Origin: Candidatus Gastranaerophilales bacterium
GTDB taxonomy: Bacteria > Cyanobacteriota > Vampirovibrionia > Gastranaerophilales > Gastranaerophilaceae
Length of the DNA: 64,000 bases
Reading direction: 5' to 3'
Assembly (NCBI GenBank): GCA_944325525.1
Contig: CALVAK010000004.1
Location: forward strand, 62,001-126,000
Position numbers and translations under genes: made by a program. The notes under the pieces were generated by a model that was given only the letters and a program-made list of their open reading frames with translations, ran no database searches and was not told where the DNA came from. Positions within the stretch are counted from its first letter, which is position 1. Every line of letters starts with the position of its first letter. Below are positions 1 to 8,827 of this stretch, in pieces.

Positions 1-454
1 CCATAATTTCTTGTCTGTGTTTTTGACTGTTCTTGTTATTATATTCAAGGAGTGAACGAATTTGAGGAACAGGCTGTGTATTTTCTTTTTTTTCCGATTT
101 CTCTTCTTCCTTTTCTTTTATTTCCTTTTCTTCGTTTTTTACTGATTCACTTTCTTTTTTAGGCTGTATTTCGGGTTCTTCTTTTTTTATTGTTTCTGTT
201 ACTGTTTCTTTTTGCTCTGAACTTCCTGGTGCTTTTGCTTTTTTTATAATAAAAGCTTTTGGTTTTTTAACGGGTTCTGTTTTGTCTGCATTCGGCATCG
301 AAGCTTTAATTTTCTCTATCTGAGCCGGAAGCAAATTACTTGAATGAGATTTTACTTTTATATCCAGCTTTGTATTAAGATATTCTATAAAATCCTTATT
401 CGTCATTCCATATTCTTTTGCAAGTTCATATACTCTTTTTGTTTCAACCGTCAT
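1..454 (-). CDS. infB: Translation initiation factor IF-2, N-terminal part (runs off the window)
   Basis: Reading from the ATG at 454 towards base 1 gives 151 codons with no stop. The first 50 residues carry the IF2_N helical module (VYELAKEYGMTNKDFIEYLN), followed by the Lys/Glu/Pro-rich linker that is usual before the GTPase core. The core itself lies outside the window. IF-2 brings formyl-Met-tRNA to the 30S subunit and drives subunit joining. The gene follows ylxR on the same strand with a gap of about 50 bases, the common ylxR-infB order. fmt and def upstream in the same run make a translation-initiation operon. Identification rests on the N-terminal motif and the context. Confidence 0.9.
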   Translation of the reverse strand, partial: MTVETKRVYELAKEYGMTNKDFIEYLNTKLDIKVKSHSSNLLPAQIEKIKASMPNADKTEPVKKPKAFIIKKAKAPGSSEQKETVTETIKKEEPEIQPKKESESVKNEEKEIKEKEEEKSEKKENTQPVPQIRSLLEYNNKNSQKHRQEIM

Positions 455-504
455 TATTGTTTCCCGTTTTCTTATATACAACCATATTATAGTTGTAACA
501 CAAT

Positions 505-768
505 TTATATTTTAAGTACAGTATAGAGTTCTTCTTTTATGTTTTCAGTAAGTTCACTCTTTAAATAATGTTCTATTTTCTTTTTCTTTAAAGCATTTTC
601 AAGACATTCTTTATTTTTACATATATATACAGAACGACCTTGTATCTGTGAATTATAATTAATTTGTATAGTTTTCGTTTTATAATTTTTTGTTATTCTT
701 ATCAATTGCTCTTTAGGTTTAATTAACCTGCACGACACACATTGCCTTAAAAATTTTTTATTATTCAA
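505..768 (-). CDS. ylxR: YlxR-family (DUF448) RNA-binding protein
   Basis: This 87-residue basic protein has the YlxR layout: an N-terminal RQCVSCR stretch, a central GRSVYIC motif (the family GRGAYVC-like loop) and a Lys-rich helix after it. YlxR proteins are small RNA-binding or nucleoid-associated factors usually encoded between nusA and infB. Here nusA is not adjacent. The upstream gene is the PurD-like protein, whose stop overlaps this start by 4 bases (ATGA), so translation is probably coupled. infB follows. Confidence 0.9.
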   Translation of the reverse strand: MNNKKFLRQCVSCRLIKPKEQLIRITKNYKTKTIQINYNSQIQGRSVYICKNKECLENALKKKKIEHYLKSELTENIKEELYTVLKI

Positions 769-1940
769 ATTTTCAATTCCTTTTCAAAGTTTTCTTTTAT
801 TAATTGTTTAACTATATCTTTGTCAGTCTTAGTACTTAAATATTCCAGTAACTTTTCTTTAGCTTTATTAACAGTTGGTGCTGTAGTCGTATATATGTAA
901 TTTTCTTTATCAATACTACTTATTATATTGTCGTCTTCAATATTATCATATGTTGCACTGTTAACATATTCTTTATTCAATATAATTGAATATGAATAAT
1001 CACTAATTGTCTTTATGTAATTATGATTATCAGCAAGACTTCCGTTCACAGTATCATATAATAAATTTAATAAATTATCTTTCAAAAGTGATAAAAAGAC
1101 CTGAAAATCATAATTTTGGAAACTGTTATAAAACTCATGCACAAAAACTGAATTATTATGTATTTTTACCTTTAATCCAATAATTCCGACATACATATCA
1201 GAATATTTTGTAATGTCATCTAAAAGGGGATATATTATTTTTTGAAGAATATTAATAATCATTTCTTCAGATATTTTCTGAGATGGAGCATTTATCTGTA
1301 TATAATTGTCATCTGCCGTTTTTTCTAACGTGACCAAAGGCAGAGCATTATATCCGTCTGTTATGAAATATATATACACAGGCTGTTCTTCAATATGGCT
1401 TTCTATAACTATTTTTTCATTATTATTTTCAAATATCTTTTGAATACCTGTTTTTGCTTTTGAAAATGTTGTATAAGTATAACTTTCCCTGTCAGGAAGA
1501 GTAAAATCGTTTTCAATAGTTACTGGAAATTTTACTTTTCTTATATATTCAACAGCAAGTCCTTCTCTATCAAATATACCAAATTTTGGTGTATTTATTT
1601 TTAATTTATACATTATTTTTTTTGCAATACTATTAAAATAAGTTATCCTTGCTGCTTCTGCATACGGTGCAAAAACCGGAAATCCTTCTTTTTTAAATTC
1701 ATCAGCAATTCCGTTTATTATTGCTATAGGTGATGTTACTATTGTAAACTCTATCTGATTATATTTAACAAAATCTGTTATTGATGCTATATCATTTTCT
1801 TTTATTTTTACGGTAGTATAAAACTCACATGAAGAATGTTCTTCATCTGTTAGAAAAATATCATTATTATTGTCTTCTAATTTTAAATACTGAGCTAATA
1901 GTCTTGCATTTAAATCAGAACCCGCTATTAGTATTTTCAT
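765..1940 (-). CDS. Degenerate PurD-like ATP-grasp protein
   Basis: A 391-residue protein that aligns by eye with phosphoribosylamine-glycine ligase (PurD). It has an N-terminal nucleotide-fold start (MKILIAGSDLNARLL), a DEFKKEGFPVFAP segment near residues 80-92, and an ATP-grasp region with IVIESHIEEQPVYIYFITDG near 177-196. The PurD glycine-rich signature (NTGGMGAY) is absent, and the metal-binding E..N.RFGDPE segment is replaced by HEFYNSFQNYDFQ around 268-280. I infer a paralog that has lost or changed the GAR-synthetase reaction. It overlaps aroH by 26 bases and ylxR by 4, so it is part of the translation operon. The ribosome binding site is weak. Function unknown. Confidence 0.6.
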   Translation of the reverse strand: MKILIAGSDLNARLLAQYLKLEDNNNDIFLTDEEHSSCEFYTTVKIKENDIASITDFVKYNQIEFTIVTSPIAIINGIADEFKKEGFPVFAPYAEAARITYFNSIAKKIMYKLKINTPKFGIFDREGLAVEYIRKVKFPVTIENDFTLPDRESYTYTTFSKAKTGIQKIFENNNEKIVIESHIEEQPVYIYFITDGYNALPLVTLEKTADDNYIQINAPSQKISEEMIINILQKIIYPLLDDITKYSDMYVGIIGLKVKIHNNSVFVHEFYNSFQNYDFQVFLSLLKDNLLNLLYDTVNGSLADNHNYIKTISDYSYSIILNKEYVNSATYDNIEDDNIISSIDKENYIYTTTAPTVNKAKEKLLEYLSTKTDKDIVKQLIKENFEKELKI

Positions 1941-2307
1941 TTTTGTTTAAGTCTTCTCTTAGTTTTCCCGCACCTTTTAAATATACATGTCTTATTTCAT
2001 TTTGTTCACAATCAGTATTAATAACAATAAGAATTCGTAAACATTTTTTTAAAGAACCCTCTATATCCATTTCATTAAAACATACCATAGGAACATATTT
2101 CCAGCTTTCAAATATTTCTCTTGCAATTTTCGCAGGATAAATACAATTTATATCTTTAGTTAAAGTAAAAATAACATGTGAAATATCAGAATCGTTATAA
2201 TTGTTTTGTTTTTTTATCTCAGAAATAAGGTCTTTAACGGCAATTTCGACATCTTTGATTGCATTACTTTCTATTGTTATTGCCCCACGTATTCCACGTT
2301 GTTTCAT
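1915..2307 (-). CDS. aroH: Chorismate mutase, AroH type
   Basis: A 130-residue protein of the monofunctional trimeric AroH fold, which converts chorismate to prephenate for Phe/Tyr synthesis. Family blocks are clear: RGIRGA at the start (substrate Arg), EMDIEGSLKKCLRILI (catalytic Glu and Arg) and EIRHVYLKGAGKLREDL (Tyr and C-terminal Arg). I chose the ATG at 2307 over one 12 bases upstream because GGAG lies 6 bases before it and because it begins just before the conserved RGIRGA. It starts one base after the fmt stop and overlaps the PurD-like gene by 26 bases. AroH-type enzymes are typical of Bacillus and cyanobacteria. Confidence 0.93.
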   Translation of the reverse strand: MKQRGIRGAITIESNAIKDVEIAVKDLISEIKKQNNYNDSDISHVIFTLTKDINCIYPAKIAREIFESWKYVPMVCFNEMDIEGSLKKCLRILIVINTDCEQNEIRHVYLKGAGKLREDLNKNENTNSGF

Positions 2308-2308
2308 A

Positions 2309-3253
2309 TTACACTCCAAACTTCATTCCCGGTTTAATTTTAACACCGTTTGCAAAATCATAAGCGTTCATTTCTGCTTTACTTTCCGGCTTCACTGAAA
2401 CAATCAGCAGAACTCCCTCCGGTGTTTTAACCTCTATACCCTGCTTCGTAACATTTGTAATTTCACTTTCTTTTTCTTTGTTTTTCTCTCTGTTAAGAAC
2501 TTTTGTTTTAAGAATTTTTATCATTTTGCCATTAAAAAAGGTATATGCAGTAGGAGAAGCTACCATTGAACGTACTTGATTGTGTATTTCAGCAGCAGAT
2601 TTTTTCCAGTTTATTAAACCATCTTCTTTTGTAAACTTTTTTGCGACTGTAACATTTTTTTTATTTTGTTTTTCCGGCTTTAATTTACCTGAAAAAAGCC
2701 CCTTCAATGTTGAACAAATTAGTTCAGGAGCTTTTTGTCCAATAATTTCTTTTAACTCAATATCATTCATATTTTCGGTAATATCTATTTCTTCCGTTTC
2801 GCATATATCTCCGGCATCCAGTTCAAGGACTGTAAGCATAGTGGTTATACCGGTTTTACAATCACCATTATACAGACACCTTTGGATAGGATTGGCTCCT
2901 CTATACTTTGGAAGAAGAGAGGCATGCAAGTTTATTGTTGAATATTTAGGAATATCTAAAATTTCTTGTGATAGAATTTGTCCGAAAGCAAAAGTTACAA
3001 TAAAATCCGGTTTTAATTCTTTCAGTTTTTTTATTAATTCAATATCTTTGCTTATTTTTTCAGTTTGAAAACATAATATATTATTTGTATCGGCACAAAC
3101 TTTTACGGGAGGCGGCAATATTTTTTTCCCCCTGCCTTTCGGTTTATCAGGCTGAGTTATAACTGCACACACTTCAATATCTTCGTCTTTAATAAGTTTT
3201 TCCAGACTGTTAATTGCAATATCCGGTGTCGCCATATATACAATTTTAATCAA
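2309..3253 (-). CDS. fmt: Methionyl-tRNA formyltransferase
   Basis: Formylates initiator Met-tRNA using 10-formyl-tetrahydrofolate. The N-terminal domain has the expected IKIVYMATPDIA start, the NLHASLLPKYRGANPIQ loop with catalytic Asn/His, and LDAGDI with the catalytic Asp. A C-terminal OB-like domain follows. The start is taken as TTG at 3253, giving 314 residues, the usual family length. GGAGG sits 9 bases upstream, and the product then begins exactly where Fmt proteins begin. The longer reading to 3331 would add an extension inside def. It overlaps the def stop by 8 bases, giving the classical def-fmt pair. Confidence 0.96.
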   Translation of the reverse strand: MIKIVYMATPDIAINSLEKLIKDEDIEVCAVITQPDKPKGRGKKILPPPVKVCADTNNILCFQTEKISKDIELIKKLKELKPDFIVTFAFGQILSQEILDIPKYSTINLHASLLPKYRGANPIQRCLYNGDCKTGITTMLTVLELDAGDICETEEIDITENMNDIELKEIIGQKAPELICSTLKGLFSGKLKPEKQNKKNVTVAKKFTKEDGLINWKKSAAEIHNQVRSMVASPTAYTFFNGKMIKILKTKVLNREKNKEKESEITNVTKQGIEVKTPEGVLLIVSVKPESKAEMNAYDFANGVKIKPGMKFGV

Positions 3254-3836
3254 CCCTTTTTTCCTCCTTAACAGGATTTTTTTGAATTTCTTCTTCCATC
3301 TCTTTTTCATCAAGCAAATATTTTGAATCAACCGGATTCAAACCTTTTTCGGTAAGTACTTTATCCGCTTCAAATCTGTTTCTGCAATGGTCAATAAATA
3401 AAACGCCTTCAAGATGATCAAATTCATGCTGAATACATCTTGCAAGTAAAGACCCTTCATCCGCTTCAATAATAAAAGGTCTGCCTTTTATATCAAGAGC
3501 TTTTACTTTTACATATTTGTATCTTCTGACATTTGTATATGCCTCCGGAAAACTTAAGCAGCCTTCATAAGAATTAATGGCTCCTTCTTTTTTTAAAATT
3601 TTAGGATTGATAAAAGTTATGGGATTCATTGTTTTAGGGTCAGTACCTGTATCTATTACAAAAACCCTAAGATTTTCACCTATTTGAGGAGCCGCAAGTC
3701 CGACTCCATTCAATGCATATAATGTATCATATAAATCTTCCACAAGTAATTGTATTTTTTTTGAAATTTTATGTACTTCTTTTGATTTTTCCCTTAACGA
3801 AGGAGTACCATAAGTTACTATTTTTTTTACAGTCAT
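3246..3836 (-). CDS. def: Peptide deformylase
   Basis: Removes the formyl group from nascent proteins. All three metal-site motifs are present: GVGLAAPQIG near residues 44-53, EGCLSFP with the Cys ligand, and QHEFDHLEG (HExDH) with two His ligands and the catalytic Glu. The ATG at 3836 gives 196 residues and places VKKIVTYGTPSLR at the N-terminus, as in homologs. An in-frame GTG 18 bases upstream is possible but less likely. The acidic/basic C-terminal tail after the HExDH helix is longer than in many homologs. The gene starts 5 bases after the stop of the upstream transferase and overlaps fmt. Confidence 0.96.
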   Translation of the reverse strand: MTVKKIVTYGTPSLREKSKEVHKISKKIQLLVEDLYDTLYALNGVGLAAPQIGENLRVFVIDTGTDPKTMNPITFINPKILKKEGAINSYEGCLSFPEAYTNVRRYKYVKVKALDIKGRPFIIEADEGSLLARCIQHEFDHLEGVLFIDHCRNRFEADKVLTEKGLNPVDSKYLLDEKEMEEEIQKNPVKEEKRVD

Positions 3837-3840
3837 TAAT

Positions 3841-4890
3841 TTACTTCCCTTCACCGATTTTAGCGTGCCTGTTTAATATTATCATTACTACTGATATTAT
3901 AACAGCATATAAAAAATATTTTGTAGTATCCGATGCCGCAATATATGTTGCAAGCCATCCCATTAATATTGAAAAAGCAACCAGAACAAAAACTGCTTTA
4001 TTTTGAGATAATCCCAAATGTAAAAGCTTATGGTGTATATGTTCGGCATCTGCAACAAAAGGTGATTTTCCTTTTAAAATTCTCCTTAAAGAAGAAAAAG
4101 TAATATCCAAAATAGGTACTGCTAAAACAAGAAGCGGAACATACATTCTGCAATCAGTTGTTTTCATTGAAAACATTACGGAAAGTGCTGCCAGCAGAAA
4201 TCCGGCAAACAAGGCTCCCGAATCTCCCATAAAAATCTTAGCCGGATGGAAATTATATGTCAAAAAGCCAAGCATTGACCCTGCCAGAATAAATGCTACA
4301 AGAGCACTAACTACTTCCGGAGGCATTAAAGCCATTGATATTATCCCGAGAGTAACACTGCTTATTGTAATAACTGAACCTGCTAAACCATCCACTCCAT
4401 CAATAAAATTAACGGCATTGCTTATTCCTGTTATCCATCCTATTGTCAAAATATATGATATTATATGAGAAAGTTCTATTAACCCTAAATATGGAATGTA
4501 TACGGAAGTAATTTTTACTCCAAGACAGTATACTATTGAAGCTATTGATATTTGAATAACAAACTTAAACTTAGCACTGAGACAATATATATCATCAACC
4601 AAACCAAGTAAAAACATCAAAGAACTTCCCAGAAGCAATCCGGAGAGCAAAGATCTATACGGATAGTAGCTTAATAGTATTAAAGCTAAAAATGATAATA
4701 CAGCACAAAACCATATTGCAACCCCGCCCAGTCTTGGTGTCGGATGAGAATGAATTTTTCTTGCATTAGGTTTATCTAACAACCCTTTTTTTTCGGAATA
4801 TGAAATAACAAGCGGTACTATAAAAAGACCTATTATAAAGGCTATAACAGCACCTATTATATTTGCCTCGGATAATTGCAAAAAAGTCAT
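3841..4890 (-). CDS. Undecaprenyl-phosphate sugar-1-phosphate transferase, WecA/TagO type
   Basis: A 349-residue polytopic membrane enzyme of the PNPT family, which transfers a sugar-1-phosphate (typically GlcNAc-1-P) from UDP-sugar to undecaprenyl phosphate. Diagnostic motifs are PRLGG, GLVDD (Asp pair for Mg), NFIDGVDGLA, FMGDSG, and a cytoplasmic HIHHKLLHLGLS loop. The last is the WecA/TagO-type HxxHH signature rather than the MraY one. About ten hydrophobic segments are visible. It starts 2 bases after the glyA stop, with AAGGAG inside the glyA 3' end. It probably initiates a lipid-linked surface polysaccharide or teichoic-acid-like polymer, which fits the rhamnose genes downstream and the glycosyltransferases elsewhere in the window. 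Confidence 0.9.
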   Translation of the reverse strand: MTFLQLSEANIIGAVIAFIIGLFIVPLVISYSEKKGLLDKPNARKIHSHPTPRLGGVAIWFCAVLSFLALILLSYYPYRSLLSGLLLGSSLMFLLGLVDDIYCLSAKFKFVIQISIASIVYCLGVKITSVYIPYLGLIELSHIISYILTIGWITGISNAVNFIDGVDGLAGSVITISSVTLGIISMALMPPEVVSALVAFILAGSMLGFLTYNFHPAKIFMGDSGALFAGFLLAALSVMFSMKTTDCRMYVPLLVLAVPILDITFSSLRRILKGKSPFVADAEHIHHKLLHLGLSQNKAVFVLVAFSILMGWLATYIAASDTTKYFLYAVIISVVMIILNRHAKIGEGK

Positions 4891-4892
4891 GA

Positions 4893-6140
4893 TTACTCCT
4901 TATATAAAGGATATTTCAGGCATAAAGCTAATGATCTCTGCCTTAATTCTTTTATTTTTTCTTCGTCATTTGTATCCGAAATCTTAATGGCTTCAGCAAT
5001 AATCTTACCTGTTTCTATCATATCTTGTTCTTTAAATCCTCTTGTTGTAACAGCAGGTGAGCCAAGTCGTACTCCGCTTGTTACAAACGGACTTTGAGGA
5101 TCATTCGGAACAGTATTCTTATTTGCTGTTATTCCGACTTTTTCAAGAATATTTGCAATATCCTTGCCTGTTTTATTCAATTTTCTCAAATCAAGTGTCA
5201 TTAAGTGATTTTCAGTACCCGAGCCTACAATATCAAGACCTTCATCCATCAAGGATTTTGCTAGAGCTTTTGCATTTAATACAACTTGTTTTGCATATTT
5301 TTTAAAATCATCTGATAAAGCTTCTTTTAATGCAATGGCTTTTCCTGCAATAATATGTTCAAGAGGACCGCCCTGTATTCCCGGAAAAACAGCTTTATCA
5401 ATTCCTAAAGCATGTTCTTGCTTACACATTATAATTCCACCCCTTGGACCTCTTAAAGTTTTATGAGTAGTTGTTGTAACAAAATCTGCATACGGGAACG
5501 GACTTGGATGTTCACCTGTGGCAACAAGTGCAGCAATATGTGCGATGTCTGCCATAAGATAGGCACCGATTTCATCTGCTATTTCTTTAAACTTTTTAAA
5601 ATCAATTATTTTCGAATAATTACTTGCTCCTGCAATTATCATTTTAGGCTTGTGTTTAAGAGCAAGTTCTCTCAAATTTTCATAATCTATTTCGCCATTA
5701 TCATTGACTCCGTACGATATTATATTAAAATACAAGCCAGAAAAATTTACCGGTGAACCGTGAGATAAATGACCACCGTTAGATAAATCCATGCCAAGAA
5801 CCGTATCACCGGGTTTTAAAGCGTACATAAATACAGCCATGTTCGCTTGTGCCCCGCTATGCGGCTGAACATTGGCATGCTCGGCATGAAACAGTTTTTT
5901 TGCACGTTCCTGTGCAAGTTCTTCTATTTTATCTACATTCTCACACCCGTTATAAAATCTTTTATAAGGTTTACCTTCTGCATATTTATTAGTCAAAATA
6001 CTGCCACAAGCTGCCATTACTGCTTTTGAAGTAAAGTTTTCGCTTGCTATCAATTCTATTGTATTTTGCTGTCTTTTTAATTCTTTTTCTATTAATTCTG
6101 CAATTTCTTCATCAGTTTGTCTTATTATATCCAATTCCAT
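4893..6140 (-). CDS. glyA: Serine hydroxymethyltransferase
   Basis: PLP enzyme interconverting serine and glycine while charging tetrahydrofolate with a one-carbon unit. The 415-residue length is normal. The PLP-lysine motif [14 protein letters not shown] is at residues 222-235 (Lys227). Other landmarks are [17 protein letters not shown] and MADIAHIA. It heads a minus-strand operon that continues through def and fmt. Fmt uses formyl-THF, so the folate link is meaningful, and folD on the other strand completes it. It is divergent from the dnaJ-like gene across 177 bases. Confidence 0.97.
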   Translation of the reverse strand: MELDIIRQTDEEIAELIEKELKRQQNTIELIASENFTSKAVMAACGSILTNKYAEGKPYKRFYNGCENVDKIEELAQERAKKLFHAEHANVQPHSGAQANMAVFMYALKPGDTVLGMDLSNGGHLSHGSPVNFSGLYFNIISYGVNDNGEIDYENLRELALKHKPKMIIAGASNYSKIIDFKKFKEIADEIGAYLMADIAHIAALVATGEHPSPFPYADFVTTTTHKTLRGPRGGIIMCKQEHALGIDKAVFPGIQGGPLEHIIAGKAIALKEALSDDFKKYAKQVVLNAKALAKSLMDEGLDIVGSGTENHLMTLDLRKLNKTGKDIANILEKVGITANKNTVPNDPQSPFVTSGVRLGSPAVTTRGFKEQDMIETGKIIAEAIKISDTNDEEKIKELRQRSLALCLKYPLYKE

Positions 6141-6317
6141 GCCTGTTATACCTTTTCTTATTTACCCATACTCTAATCTTATATTTAAATACACTATTAA
6201 TTGTAAACCCCCTTATTATATTCTAATACTATTTAACTTTAAAAAAAAGTATATTAATTTGAGAAAACATTTGATATTTTTTTGCTCTTCCGTAAAATTA
6301 AATAAGGAGAGAAGATT
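6141..6317. promoter_or_regulatory. Divergent intergenic region between glyA and the dnaJ-like gene
   Basis: 177 AT-rich bases separate two genes reading outward, so promoters for both must lie here. AAGGAG just before the TTG at 6318 is the ribosome binding site of the dnaJ-like gene. I see no clear riboswitch fold and no strong inverted repeat. Confidence 0.4.
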
Positions 6318-7352
6318 TTGGCAAATTATTATAATAAAGATTTATATAAAATATTAAATTTACAGTTTGATGCTTCTTTAGAGGAAATAAAAACTTCCTA
6401 CCGTAAACTGGTGAGGCTTTATCATCCTGATATATCAAACAGTATTGAAAATACCGAAAAATTTAAAGAAATCCAAGAAGCATACGAAATATTATCAGAC
6501 AAAGAAAAAAGACAGAAATACGACATTCTTCACGGCTATTACAGGCAAAAGATCAAAAGAGATTTTGAGCAAAAAGAAAAAAAGAATAAATATGATACGT
6601 TTATTAAATCCGCTCAGAAAAAAGCTAAAAAAGATGAATCTTTTTCTCATTCAATAAATGAAGCAATAGATAATTTATTTTACGGAAAAAAAACAAGTAA
6701 AAAACAGCAGCCCACAGCAATAAATGGAGATGATATAAATATTGACCTGAATATAACATGTTTTGAAGCATTAAACGGTACTAACCGAAAAGTAAACATT
6801 ATACACACCCAGCCATGCCCGAATTGTGAAGGCAGAAAATTCATCAATGGAACAACATGCAAAATGTGCAATGCTTCAGGAGAAATTTCTTCACAAAAAA
6901 AAATCAACGTAAAAATTCCCAAAGGAGTGACTACCGGATCTAAAGTCAGAATAAAAAAAGAAGGCAATAAAGGCTTAAACGGAGGAAAAGACGGCGACTT
7001 ATATTTAATTATTTCCGTAGAAAAAAATCCTTATATTGAATTTGACGGATTAAATATACTTATTAATCTTCCCGTAACTCCTTTTGAAGCTGCTCTAGGA
7101 GCTGATATTACAATACCGGCTTATGACGGGAAAATTAATATAAAAATTCCTTCTATGACTTCTTCCGGACAAAAATTAAAATTAACCGGTCAAGGTATTG
7201 AAAACAAATCAAAGTCAAAACGTGGCGATATTATTGTTACAACTATAATAAAATTTCCGGATAAATTATCTGAAAAAGAGATTGAGTTATATAATCAATT
7301 AAAAGATACAGCCTCTTATGATATAAGAAAAGACTTTAATAATGCTAAATAA
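6318..7352 (+). CDS. DnaJ-like co-chaperone with a reduced zinc module
   Basis: 344 residues. The J-domain spans about 6-70 with the HPD motif at 36-38, which stimulates DnaK ATPase. A central module has only two CxxC units (C167/C170 and C181/C184) where classical DnaJ has four CxxCxGxG repeats, so one zinc rather than two can be bound. The two C-terminal beta domains that bind clients (residues about 190-330) look intact. There is no clear Gly/Phe-rich region; a Lys-rich linker replaces it. The start is TTG at 6318, with AAGGAG 12 bases upstream. It overlaps queE by 11 bases. It could be a CbpA-like specialised paralog of DnaJ. Confidence 0.88.
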   Translation: MANYYNKDLYKILNLQFDASLEEIKTSYRKLVRLYHPDISNSIENTEKFKEIQEAYEILSDKEKRQKYDILHGYYRQKIKRDFEQKEKKNKYDTFIKSAQKKAKKDESFSHSINEAIDNLFYGKKTSKKQQPTAINGDDINIDLNITCFEALNGTNRKVNIIHTQPCPNCEGRKFINGTTCKMCNASGEISSQKKINVKIPKGVTTGSKVRIKKEGNKGLNGGKDGDLYLIISVEKNPYIEFDGLNILINLPVTPFEAALGADITIPAYDGKINIKIPSMTSSGQKLKLTGQGIENKSKSKRGDIIVTTIIKFPDKLSEKEIELYNQLKDTASYDIRKDFNNAK

Positions 7353-8013
7353 AACATACATAAAAGAAATATTTGAATCTGTACAGGGTGAAGGACCTTA
7401 TGTCGGTGTTAACCAGCTTTTTATAAGATTTTCACGTTGTAATCTTCAATGTAAATATTGTGACACCGATTTTAAATCGGATTTAAAATTATATACTGCT
7501 ATAGAATTGTCACAAGAAGTAATAAAATATAAAAATATTCACTCGGTAAGTCTTACCGGAGGGGAACCTTTACTTGAAACTCCATTTTTATCAGAATTTC
7601 TTCCTTTAATAAATAAAAAAATCTATCTGGAAACGAATGGGGTTCTTTTTGAAAATCTTAAAAGTATTATAAATTATATCGACATTATTTCCATGGATAT
7701 AAAACTAAAATCATCTTCAAAAAATACAGATTTATTTGACTGCCATTCAAAATTTGCACAAATAGCTAATGAAAATAAAAAAGAAATATTTTTCAAAATT
7801 GTTTTTGATGAAAATATTACTGAAAAAGAAATTATAAATTGTATTAACATTGCCGAAAAATATAACAATTTAATTGTTTTACAGCCAAAAATGAACGGTA
7901 ATAATATGGGGTTATCTTCATATAATATAAAGAGAACTTTTAACATATTTATAAATAATTACAAAAATACAAGGCTGATTCCACAGGTTCATAAATTTAT
8001 AAATGTTCAATAA
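7342..8013 (+). CDS. queE: 7-carboxy-7-deazaguanine synthase
   Basis: Radical SAM enzyme that contracts 6-carboxytetrahydropterin to 7-carboxy-7-deazaguanine, on the route to queuosine and related deazapurines. The 223-residue length fits QueE. Signatures are the N-terminal EIFESVQGEGPYVG, the CX3CX2C cluster motif at C33/C37/C40 in SRCNLQCKYCDTDF, and SLTGGEPLL. No other queuosine genes are in the window. The start is coupled to the dnaJ-like gene by an 11-base overlap. It is unrelated to the expanded radical SAM families further along. Confidence 0.92.
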   Translation: MLNKTYIKEIFESVQGEGPYVGVNQLFIRFSRCNLQCKYCDTDFKSDLKLYTAIELSQEVIKYKNIHSVSLTGGEPLLETPFLSEFLPLINKKIYLETNGVLFENLKSIINYIDIISMDIKLKSSSKNTDLFDCHSKFAQIANENKKEIFFKIVFDENITEKEIINCINIAEKYNNLIVLQPKMNGNNMGLSSYNIKRTFNIFINNYKNTRLIPQVHKFINVQ

Positions 8014-8068
8014 TTTACACAACATTTATATTTGTTTATAATAATACCGTAATATTAACGGAGGATTA

Positions 8069-8827
8069 ATGACGGTATCAATAGCTGTTACGGGAAAAAG
8101 CGGGAGCGGAAAAACGACTGTAGTTAAGGCACTATGGCATGTTTTAAGAGAAAAGCATCCGGAAAAAACAATATTATTATTTGATAATGACCTAACTGCA
8201 GAATTAGGACACAGTTTTGGCAAAGATATACGTCAAACAATATATGGTATAAGAAGCGGCAAGCATGAATATAAAACCGGAATACCAGAAAATATGACGA
8301 AACAAGAGTATATAGAATGGGCTCTTGAAGATATTCTTGTTCCCCTTGATGACAATACTGATATTATAGTATCTTGGCTTATTGGTTCGAAAGACTGCCG
8401 CTGTCCTATTACTAAACAAATAAATGATGCCCTCGTAAAACTTATTGCCAGATATGATTTTGTAATTTTTGACTGCGAATTCGATTTAAAATACCTTCAC
8501 CAGCTCGTTGATATACCTATAAACGTCACTCTTGTCATCGCAAGACCGAATGAAGCTTCAATTCATCTGGCAAAAAGAATAGAAGAATATTCTGCGAAAT
8601 ATGCAGCAGGAGAACAACTAGGCGTAGTTTTAAATAAGGTTAATAATCAGGAAATAGAACCTCTCGTAGAAATGCTAAATAAATATGACTTAACAACACT
8701 CGGAACTATTCCTAAAGATGATGATTTAAAAAGAAACAGAATTTCAAAAGAATCTAAAGTCGTAGAAAAAGCTCTTGATCAACTATACTACAGGCTTAAT
8801 ATACCTCAAAAAGAGGAGACTATATGA
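8069..8827 (+). CDS. CooC-like P-loop ATPase (nickel/CODH maturation type)
   Basis: A 252-residue SIMIBI-class ATPase. The deviant Walker A is GKSGSGKTT (residues 9-17). FDNDL follows, then a CRC motif (C110, C112) in GSKDCRCPITK, matching the CxC by which CooC dimers bind metal. FDCEFDLKYLHQ is the switch II-like region. CooC proteins load nickel into carbon monoxide dehydrogenase. No CODH or acetyl-CoA synthase gene is in the window, but folD overlaps its stop by 4 bases, and CooC-folD neighbourhoods occur in Wood-Ljungdahl clusters. The start is supported by GGAGG 4 bases upstream. Its actual client metalloenzyme is unknown. Confidence 0.75.
   Translation: MTVSIAVTGKSGSGKTTVVKALWHVLREKHPEKTILLFDNDLTAELGHSFGKDIRQTIYGIRSGKHEYKTGIPENMTKQEYIEWALEDILVPLDDNTDIIVSWLIGSKDCRCPITKQINDALVKLIARYDFVIFDCEFDLKYLHQLVDIPINVTLVIARPNEASIHLAKRIEEYSAKYAAGEQLGVVLNKVNNQEIEPLVEMLNKYDLTTLGTIPKDDDLKRNRISKESKVVEKALDQLYYRLNIPQKEETI

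Noticed and set aside
2580-3068. Long antisense frame of 162 codons within fmt
   Set aside because: Lies wholly inside a well-identified gene on the other strand; composition is that of an antisense shadow.
6141-6317. Glycine or folate riboswitch before glyA
   Set aside because: No characteristic conserved core or paired elements could be recognised in the 177 bases.
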